DNA from: CAZBBC01 sp964489835
Lineage (GTDB): Bacteria > Calditrichota > Calditrichia > JAJRVZ01
Direction of reading: 5' to 3'
NCBI GenBank assembly: GCA_964489835.1
Contig: CAZBBC010000070.1
Location: 1-21,853 of the forward strand
DNA length: 21,853 nt
Position numbers and translations under genes: made by a program. A model generated the notes under the pieces. The model saw only the letters and a program-made list of their open reading frames with translations, searched no databases and was not told the DNA's origin. How positions within the stretch are numbered: position 1 is the first letter of the stretch; the number at the start of each line of letters is the position of its first letter. Shown one piece after another: positions 15,990-21,853 of the stretch.

Positions 15990-17158
15990 GGTAAATTTTC
16001 CTTTTGCTCGGCCGTCTGACTCGTACTCCGCTTCTCTGTTGCTCTTAGGTAGGCGTCCAGAGTTTTCTTCGCGTCTCGAATAGAATCTGCTTCAAAAAGA
16101 AGAGATAAGCCAGTGGGGAATCGGTCCATGATCCGGGCTGAGGCCAAATCGTCCCTGGAAACCTTCACGCGAGCAAGGGGTATGTGACGTTGTTCAAACT
16201 GTATATAAAGTTCATCAATATTATTCAATTCAGGTTGTCCTAAATGTATACAGCGAATGGAAGGCAATTCAAGAAAGGCCGGTACGTGGCCGTCTGCTTT
16301 TCCGCAAATGTGGATAGCTCCGCCGCCCAGTTCTTGCATGACGCGTTCATCATGAGGAGCGACTATACTCCGGTACATCTCCGGCGACATCATGATCACA
16401 GAATCGTTACGTAGCAAAATTCTACCTTTGATCATTGTGGCATGTTGGTGCGAAAATGTGTCAGATTTGTCACTAACGTATGGCTCGATATGTCGTGCAA
16501 AGCCAATTTGAGCTGTTGCCATGGCCGCGAGGGCCTTGGAAACGAGATCCGGACTGGTGTAGAGTTCTGCAAACACATCACTTCCGATGACAAGCTCAAG
16601 ATTGTCGAAAGGCCCTTGAAGATCCGGCAACACTAATCTGACAAGCCGTTTCAGTTTTGGATAGTCCGAGAGGACACTCTGGTAGAACTGGCACATTTGA
16701 ACCACCTTTGGACACCAGCCCATTGAGAAATCCAACGGATCGTGGTCTAATACCTTTTCGAGGTACATATCGCCATTGTCGTTGTGACGAACCCATGGAG
16801 GGTTGTCTCCGATTTGCTCAACCCATGCCCCAAACATGGATGGGATGACAACCGTTCCGAAGTTAGCGCGGATCGTACAAGGCAGGTCGTCGGCAAGTAC
16901 GTCACGGGAAGCTATGCTGGTATTAAAGGCATAGACAAGTTCGTTGAAGAGCATTTTCTCCGGATTCTCGAATACTTCCCCGTGAGGATATGGAGTGAAG
17001 CGCAGTTCCCGGGGTTCACGCAACGTCACTATCACAGGCAGACGGTCAGTGGGTTTCCAGTTGAGTGCTCGTATGTGACGATGTTCAATCTCTTCCTGGC
17101 GGTCTGGATCGAGCACGTTCAGAAGATGATCAAGAAGAGTCTTAAGGTCTTCACTCAT
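15986..17158 (-). CDS. Uroporphyrinogen decarboxylase (URO-D) family protein
   Basis: A 390-residue cytosolic TIM-barrel protein of the URO-D superfamily, which includes HemE and cobalamin- or coenzyme-M-linked methyltransferases such as MtaA and CmuA. The visible hallmark is HICG at 283-286, with Cys303 further on; His283-x-Cys285 plus a later Cys is the zinc pattern of the methyltransferase branch. The N-terminus ALNWKPTDRLPV (31-42) resembles the RV...PDR-PV opening of that branch, not true HemE. It is followed by a secreted propeller gene with a four-base overlap and preceded by a HAD gene 8 bp away, so it belongs to the sugar cluster and is unlikely to make haem. No corrinoid protein is nearby. 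The reaction is unknown; removal of an O-methyl group is one speculative option. Confidence 0.78.
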   Translation of the reverse strand: MSEDLKTLLDHLLNVLDPDRQEEIEHRHIRALNWKPTDRLPVIVTLREPRELRFTPYPHGEVFENPEKMLFNELVYAFNTSIASRDVLADDLPCTIRANFGTVVIPSMFGAWVEQIGDNPPWVRHNDNGDMYLEKVLDHDPLDFSMGWCPKVVQMCQFYQSVLSDYPKLKRLVRLVLPDLQGPFDNLELVIGSDVFAELYTSPDLVSKALAAMATAQIGFARHIEPYVSDKSDTFSHQHATMIKGRILLRNDSVIMMSPEMYRSIVAPHDERVMQELGGGAIHICGKADGHVPAFLELPSIRCIHLGQPELNNIDELYIQFEQRHIPLARVKVSRDDLASARIMDRFPTGLSLLFEADSIRDAKKTLDAYLRATEKRSTSQTAEQKENLP

Positions 17159-17166
17159 GGTAATAA

Positions 17167-18054
17167 TCAGGTCTTCCAGGGTGGTGTATCCGGTAATTTT
17201 TTTTCAAATTGTACTACCAGATATTCCTCGTATTCTTTTGTATATTTTCCATTTTTAAAATTATCAGCAGCCTCATTGAAGAAAAATTCCCAGGATTTGT
17301 CCTCTTCACCCGGATTTATTGGAAAAAACCAGGCATTATTGCCTCTGGCCGCTTTCATGTCACCCGGGGCATCGCCGATCATCAATATATTCTCCGCTTT
17401 GTATTTGCCCTGAGAAGCTAGATGGATATGCTCTTTTTTACTTCCCATTTCCTGACCGGCAATAATTCTGGTATACCGAGCCACTTCATGCTCCTCCCAT
17501 TCCCTCTTCAACGCTTCATAAGGCGTGGCCGAACATACAATGATATCCGCCCATTGGGATACTTTATCCAGGCTTTCACGGACAAAGGGGAACGGCGGTA
17601 CATGATGAACAATATCTGCAACGGTAGCATTTACCGCTTTACTCCAATCAAGGGCCTGCTTTAGTACCGGGTCTCCACTGGCACTAACTTCATATTCCAG
17701 CACCGGATTCCCGAGTTTGGTCTCTCTTCCCACCCAGTCTCTCAACGATTGGGCCTTTGGTATATTAACCTGGCGTTTCTGGACTTCGGGCCAGTCTTCT
17801 AACAGGTCAAAGGCCATTAACAAGGCTGGAAACCGGTTAATTCCGCGCCACTTGGAATACAAATTAACAAATTCCGCCGCCGCCCGGGCATATTTTGAGA
17901 CAGGCTGTAGATGCCAGTATTTGACGATATTCGGAATAAAGCACTCCTTGTGTTTGATCTCCATTGTATCAAAGGCACAACCGTCGGAATCAATAGCGAT
18001 CAGGTATTTATGTTTTGGTTGCAGATCTCGCAATCCGGCTTGGGGGTCAGACAT
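17167..18054 (-). CDS. HAD-superfamily hydrolase with large cap
   Basis: A probable Mg-dependent phosphatase or related HAD enzyme (295 residues), cytosolic. All four motifs are present: IAIDSDG with nucleophile Asp22 and Asp24, VCSATP with Ser175, Lys206/207 in GSKKEH, and MIGDAPGDMKAA with Asp228 and Asp232. Roughly 120 residues lie between motifs I and II, indicating a large C1-type cap that should set specificity. GAGGAG lies eight bases before the ATG. It ends 8 bp before the URO-D-family gene and is probably co-transcribed with it. A sugar-phosphate phosphatase would fit the context, but nothing in the sequence names the substrate. Confidence 0.83.
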   Translation of the reverse strand: MSDPQAGLRDLQPKHKYLIAIDSDGCAFDTMEIKHKECFIPNIVKYWHLQPVSKYARAAAEFVNLYSKWRGINRFPALLMAFDLLEDWPEVQKRQVNIPKAQSLRDWVGRETKLGNPVLEYEVSASGDPVLKQALDWSKAVNATVADIVHHVPPFPFVRESLDKVSQWADIIVCSATPYEALKREWEEHEVARYTRIIAGQEMGSKKEHIHLASQGKYKAENILMIGDAPGDMKAARGNNAWFFPINPGEEDKSWEFFFNEAADNFKNGKYTKEYEEYLVVQFEKKLPDTPPWKT

Positions 18055-18230
18055 ATTCTATTCTCCTCTAGATTTTCCTAATTTGTATATTTTTTCTCGC
18101 AAAGACGCCCCGCCTGAGGCGGGTAAGCAACAACGCAGAGTTTTTTATTATTAAATATTTAGCGATTTCCTAAAAATGGCAATTATCGTCATTCCGAGCG
18201 AAGCGAAGGAATCTAAGACCTTCAAAAATA
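18055..18230. repeat. Spacer with two short dispersed-type repeats
   Basis: At 18096-18140 is an element starting CTCGCAAAGACGC and ending AACGCAGAG around the perfect hairpin CCCGCC-tga-GGCGGG (18109-18123). At 18187-18220 is a second element containing CATTCCGAGCGAAGCGAAGG, with ATTCC and GGAAT as inverted ends. Both are of the REP-like type common in spacers of some environmental bacteria. A degenerate inverse copy of the first is at 2596-2615. Confidence 0.65.
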
Positions 18231-19511
18231 TCAAAAAGCTTCCGGTGTATAAGCCGGCAATTTTTGACCGGCAAATATCTTTTTAAAATTCGTAAATCTT
18301 TGCCGGCCATTAATCATTGGCACACTCACCCAATCCTCACCGATTAGTGGCCGGGCATAGTGAATAAACGCATCACTGACATCGATCCGGCTTTCAGCGA
18401 TCCAATCCTGCGGGAATTCACGCTCAGAATTGGCTACCAGATCCAGCGAAACTTTATCATAGTCAACATTATAAATCAAACCTGGTCTTCTTAATAAGGT
18501 TGACATATAACCATTGCCATCCTCTACGGCAATAACTACGGCATTCTGACCAATTTTGTAGGCTTCATCTAAGTCTATAGTTGAGGCGTAAATTATCGTA
18601 TCCCGTTGATCTGTTCCGGATACCTGTCCCCGGGCCGCACCGCGCGCTTTAATTCCCGATTTATTCAACTGATTAACCACGATCTGCTGCGCAGTAAAAA
18701 AACTGGAACTAAAGGTGATGTGCCCAAAAGAATCCTTTAATTCACCGAGGTCACCAACATCAAAACCTTCACTCACGACGACAATTACCCGACCACTGCG
18801 CTGTAATTCATCATTGACATTATCTTTTAATTCATCTAAGGACAATTTTGATTCGGGAAGATAGATTTGCAATGGCATCTCCCGTTTAGGATCTGCTAAC
18901 CGGGCCGCTGCCGGAATAAAACCTATCTTTCTACCCATTGCTTGCAGGACAATGACCGGATCTGCGGGAGAAGAACCCATGTTTTCTTCATTAATGTTTT
19001 GTACAATATGTGACCAGTAACGGGCGACACTTCCATAACCGGGTGTGTGATCAATAAGCTTGAACTCAGAATCGCCCACGTCATTGTCAATCGTCTTTGA
19101 AACACCTACAGATATTAGATCCAGCCCCTGCTCCTGGGCTAACTTTGCCATTTTATTGGCGGTATCCATTGAATCGTTACCACCGATGTAGAAAAAATAA
19201 CCGATTTCATGCGCCCGGAAGACATCGATAACACGCTGAAAATCATTTTTTTGATGTTCTTTCAGTTTATATCGACAGGTACCGATCGATCCCGCCGCAG
19301 GTGTCGTTCTTAACAATGATATTTCTTCTTCGTTCTGCGCAGACAAATCCAGCAATTCTTCCTTTAACACCCCTTCTATGCCGTGATAGCCGGCATATAT
19401 ATTTGAAAATTTATCGGGAAACATCCGGCAGGTTTCAATAATACCTCGCAAAGAACTGTTAATAACCGGTGACGGTCCGCCGGATTGGGCAACAAGAATA
19501 TTTTTATTCAT
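18231..19511 (-). CDS. 6-phosphofructokinase, probably pyrophosphate-dependent
   Basis: This PfkA-superfamily enzyme (426 residues) would phosphorylate fructose 6-phosphate, and in PPi-type members often sedoheptulose 7-phosphate, reversibly. GGPSPVINSS (11-20) binds the phosphoryl donor. GGNDSMDT (110-117) places Asp113 where ATP-type enzymes have Gly, and KTIDND (139-144) places Lys139 where they have Gly; both point to pyrophosphate as donor. PGYGS (157-161) and MGRKIGF (192-198) follow as in the family. ATG start with AGGAG six bases upstream. The length exceeds the ~320 residues of bacterial ATP-PFK, as expected for the long PPi group. It could serve central glycolysis or handle C7 phosphates with the transketolase downstream. 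Confidence 0.9.
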   Translation of the reverse strand: MNKNILVAQSGGPSPVINSSLRGIIETCRMFPDKFSNIYAGYHGIEGVLKEELLDLSAQNEEEISLLRTTPAAGSIGTCRYKLKEHQKNDFQRVIDVFRAHEIGYFFYIGGNDSMDTANKMAKLAQEQGLDLISVGVSKTIDNDVGDSEFKLIDHTPGYGSVARYWSHIVQNINEENMGSSPADPVIVLQAMGRKIGFIPAAARLADPKREMPLQIYLPESKLSLDELKDNVNDELQRSGRVIVVVSEGFDVGDLGELKDSFGHITFSSSFFTAQQIVVNQLNKSGIKARGAARGQVSGTDQRDTIIYASTIDLDEAYKIGQNAVVIAVEDGNGYMSTLLRRPGLIYNVDYDKVSLDLVANSEREFPQDWIAESRIDVSDAFIHYARPLIGEDWVSVPMINGRQRFTNFKKIFAGQKLPAYTPEAF

Positions 19512-19618
19512 CCATGACTCCTTTTAAAAATAACAGCAGTTAAAAAAATCTCTCGCAGCCGCGAAGACCTGCCCGCCGGCAGGCGCGGCGCAGATACCGT
19601 TTATTGACGTCTCATTAC
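19512..19618. repeat. Spacer with second copy of the GC-rich palindromic element
   Basis: 19558-19590 matches 5470-5502 at 32 of 33 positions, with the central palindrome CCTGCC-CGCC-GGCAGG. Flanking CTCGCAG and GCAGAT words resemble the ends of the 18096-18140 element. It lies between the SDR and phosphofructokinase genes; no terminator tract follows it on the transcribed strand. Confidence 0.75.
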
Positions 19619-20383
19619 TCAATCCATCAGCTGTCCGCCATTGATTTCAATCGTTTCACCTAAAATAAAATTGGCATAATCGGAAGCAAGAAAGAGAATA
19701 GCATAGGCAATTTCCTCCGCTTCACCCTCTCTGGCCAGCGGAATCAATTTTTTAAATTGTTCTCTTAATTCTCTGGGGCTGTATTTATCATGGAAAGGTG
19801 TATTAATGACACCCGGGGCAATGGCATTTACGGTGATCCCCGTATCGGCAAGTTCTCTGGCCAGACCTTTTGTCATCGTCAGAACAGCTGCTTTGCTGGC
19901 ACTATAATGGGTAACGCCAATACCGCCCCCGTTTCGGGCAGCAATTGATGAAAGATTAATAATCCGTCCATATCTCTGTTTTTTCATATAGGGCAATACG
20001 GCCTGGGTGCAGAGATAAACACTTTTTACATTAACTGCCATACATTCGTCCCACAAATCTTCGGTCATTTTTTCAATCCTGCGCCGTTCCAGGAGACTGC
20101 CGGCATTATTGACCAGAATATCGATGCGACTGCCATAAGTGTCTACCGTGGTCTGCACCAGTCTTTTTACGTCGTCTGCTTTTGATACATCGGCTTTGAC
20201 GGCAACCGCCGAGCCACCGGTAGATTCGATCTTTTTTACAACTTCCAGGGCCTCTTTTTCGCTGCTTTTGTAATTTACAATAACTCTGGCGCCGGCTTTG
20301 GCAAATTCTATCGCTGTCGCGGCACCAATGCCAAGGCTTGCCCCGGTAATGAGAGCCACTTTATCGTCAAATCTAATATCCAT
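19619..20383 (-). CDS. Short-chain dehydrogenase/reductase (SDR)
   Basis: A classical NAD(P)-dependent SDR oxidoreductase of 254 residues, FabG/KduD-like in length and motifs. TGASLGIG (13-20) binds the cofactor, NNAG is at 92-95, and the catalytic set is Ser146 in NLSS, Tyr160 and Lys164 in YSASK; PGVINTP is at 190-196. ATG start with GGGGA four bases upstream. Between a LarA-type epimerase and a sugar kinase, reduction or oxidation of a sugar or sugar acid (for example fructuronate to mannonate, or a keto-sugar acid) is more likely than fatty acid synthesis, but FabG-like sequences cannot be assigned by motif alone. Confidence 0.87.
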   Translation of the reverse strand: MDIRFDDKVALITGASLGIGAATAIEFAKAGARVIVNYKSSEKEALEVVKKIESTGGSAVAVKADVSKADDVKRLVQTTVDTYGSRIDILVNNAGSLLERRRIEKMTEDLWDECMAVNVKSVYLCTQAVLPYMKKQRYGRIINLSSIAARNGGGIGVTHYSASKAAVLTMTKGLARELADTGITVNAIAPGVINTPFHDKYSPRELREQFKKLIPLAREGEAEEIAYAILFLASDYANFILGETIEINGGQLMD

Positions 20384-20426
20384 AGTTTCCCCAAATTTTG
20401 TTAATTTTATAAAATATTATAAATAT

Positions 20427-20466
20427 AATTCGTGTAAATTCGCGCTAATTCGTGCAATTCGTGGTT
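20427..20466. repeat. Phased AATTCGTG direct repeats upstream of the SDR gene
   Basis: AATTCGTG-type words begin at 20427, 20437, 20447 and 20456, that is at 10, 10 and 9 bp spacing, about 44-84 bp upstream of the SDR start. The wording resembles AATCCGTGTAAATC in the elements at 5589 and 14114, so it is more likely a relative of that repeat than an operator. Confidence 0.6.
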
Positions 20467-20522
20467 AAAAAAATCTTTTTCTTATTTAAGTTTACACGTA
20501 TAGCCAGCTGGTAGAGATATAC

Positions 20523-21773
20523 CTAATTTGCCAGTCGATATAGGATCTCACCCGCTTTCGGAACGTATAAAATACCCTCTGCTTCCCTGTTTTCCCATTC
20601 TTCCAGCCTGATCGTCTGGGGATCATGATATCCAAGATTAATTTTCTTACATACCTCCCTGGAAATGCCCGTTGCCAGACTTACGTTAATTCTTGGTTTC
20701 TCTACGCCATTTTGAAAACTACCGATTCCCTTCACATGGGTAGAGTGTGCCATGATTCCGCCGGGTATATCCGTAAATTTATCCATCTGCTTATTGAAAT
20801 AATCGCGAACATGGTAGCCGATTTTTTCAATAATCGTACCGTGTGTGACGGATACTTCCTTAATATGAGGGGCATAGATGATCAATTCTCCCCCATCGGC
20901 AACCACCGGCTCCAGTTTATACATGCATTTTCCACCTGTCCAGATATCATCATACATTAAGGGTGCCCTTGAAAGTATCTTTGTAAAGGGTTTATCTTTA
21001 TAGACGATATGTATCTTGTCTGAAAGATCAGCGGCGGCGTTCCACGCCTCCTCCGGTGTACCAATATACAGCCCTGCCAAATCTTCCCCTTTGACTACCA
21101 GACTGAGGCATAATCGTTGCATAGGTAAAAAACCGGCTGCTGTATCGACCACTTTTCTGACCGGCGTATATTTTTTCCCAATTATTTCAGGATTTGTGAT
21201 CAGCGCTCCCAGCCAGTGGAACATATCAATTATTTCCTGGCCGGCAATACCGGGGAATAAATACTTGTTACCGCCGGAAAATCCAACCACTTCATGAGGA
21301 AACGTTGGTCCGATGATCATCAACACATCATATTCATAAACCATTTTATTGATTGTTACATCAACTTTTTCCCGCATCAAACCGCCTGAGATCGCAGCAA
21401 TTTCGTCTTCCGGAATAGTGCCGGCAAGCCTCAGATGATCGGGATCATTCCAGTGATGGTTAAAAAAACGTACCTTCGTAAAATTCTCTTGATGCTCCTG
21501 CGCTGTGATCCCCACCCGTTGATAGATGGCATCCATTTTCATCGGCGGATGGGTTCCTAAGGCGACCAAAAAATCGAGTTGTGAGACCTGTTTGGCGAGA
21601 AGTTCATAGACGACTCTAAACACCCTGTCAATCGGAGCCGTACGTGAATGGTCGGGAATAATTGCTAAAATTCTTTTACTGACTAATTTTTCTTTAGCGA
21701 ATGCTTCCTGACAGAGGTTTCGTACATCCGTTTCTTTTAAAATGTTTGAAGAATCACCTTTTCCAACGACCAT
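20523..21773 (-). CDS. LarA-family nickel-dependent hydroxyacid racemase/epimerase
   Basis: A 416-residue homologue of lactate racemase LarA, whose family uses a nickel-pincer nucleotide and includes malate racemases and sugar-acid C2 epimerases such as gluconate 2-epimerase. The motifs are DHSRTAP (41-47), GTHPPM (73-78), NHHW (105-108) and FPHEVVGFSGGNKYLFPGIAG region 159-178. His160, Lys170 and His186 have the same spacing as His174, cofactor-tethering Lys184 and nickel ligand His200 of Lactobacillus plantarum LarA. No larB, larC or larE cofactor genes are in the window. ATG start with AAGGA about seven bases upstream. Near an SDR and uronate genes, a sugar-acid epimerase is the best guess; lactate is not excluded. 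Confidence 0.87.
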   Translation of the reverse strand: MVVGKGDSSNILKETDVRNLCQEAFAKEKLVSKRILAIIPDHSRTAPIDRVFRVVYELLAKQVSQLDFLVALGTHPPMKMDAIYQRVGITAQEHQENFTKVRFFNHHWNDPDHLRLAGTIPEDEIAAISGGLMREKVDVTINKMVYEYDVLMIIGPTFPHEVVGFSGGNKYLFPGIAGQEIIDMFHWLGALITNPEIIGKKYTPVRKVVDTAAGFLPMQRLCLSLVVKGEDLAGLYIGTPEEAWNAAADLSDKIHIVYKDKPFTKILSRAPLMYDDIWTGGKCMYKLEPVVADGGELIIYAPHIKEVSVTHGTIIEKIGYHVRDYFNKQMDKFTDIPGGIMAHSTHVKGIGSFQNGVEKPRINVSLATGISREVCKKINLGYHDPQTIRLEEWENREAEGILYVPKAGEILYRLAN

Positions 21774-21853
21774 GAATTGATCCTTTCAATAGATAGAATC
21801 CTATATGTTTTGTTAAAAAATATGATTCAATTAAGGATTAAAAAAACTCATCC

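Noticed and set aside
16784..17413. 209-codon plus-strand frame across the URO-D and HAD genes
   Set aside because: It spans two real genes in antisense and resembles no family; long antisense frames are expected by chance here.
18096..18140. Possible CRISPR or riboswitch-like structure before the HAD to phosphofructokinase boundary
   Set aside because: There is a single hairpin element without regular spacers or a known aptamer pattern; it fits a REP-like spacer repeat.

Overview
The window carries 16 convincing protein genes, all on the minus strand, so transcription runs from the right edge to the left. No tRNA, rRNA, CRISPR array, transposase, phage gene or transcription regulator was recognised. 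The gene set is a carbohydrate and sugar-acid locus of a Gram-negative-type bacterium. It has two secreted beta-propeller proteins, a periplasmic Kelch domain fused to a sodium symporter, a URO-D-family protein inside a sugar cluster, a plant-like glucuronokinase and a pyrophosphate-type phosphofructokinase. That mix, with spacers full of short palindromic repeats, suggests an uncultivated lineage of the FCB or PVC kind (for example KSB1/Calditrichota-like, Latescibacterota or Planctomycetota). This is inference; no marker gene is present to settle it.

Layout in direction of transcription. (1) 21773-18231: a LarA-type nickel racemase/epimerase homologue, an SDR oxidoreductase and a PPi-type phosphofructokinase. 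(2) 18054-12424: a large-cap HAD hydrolase, a URO-D-family protein that overlaps a secreted propeller protein by four bases, and a second secreted paralogue. (3) 12321-5711: the Kelch-SSS transporter, then split transketolase N and C subunits, a DapA-family aldolase/lyase and an FucI-like isomerase. The last four are joined by successive ATGA stop/start overlaps. (4) 5400-4129: an iron-containing alcohol dehydrogenase. (5) 3656-117: a glucuronokinase-like GHMP kinase, a GalU-type uridylyltransferase with an altered nucleotide signature, and uronate isomerase UxaC.

Proposed logic. Secreted propeller proteins release or bind a glycan. The Kelch-SSS protein takes up the sugar and may first act on it. 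The FucI-like isomerase, transketolase pair and DapA-like aldolase break down a sugar whose identity the sequence does not give. At the left end free glucuronate has two fates: UxaC sends it to catabolism as fructuronate, while glucuronokinase plus the GalU-like enzyme could make glucuronate 1-phosphate and then UDP-glucuronate. At the right end the LarA homologue and SDR fit sugar-acid epimerisation and reduction.

Spacers hold several families of short repeats, and the left edge holds a 29-bp-period tandem repeat. The transketolase-symporter block looks clearly GC-richer than the GalU/UxaC end, which hints at different origins for the modules.
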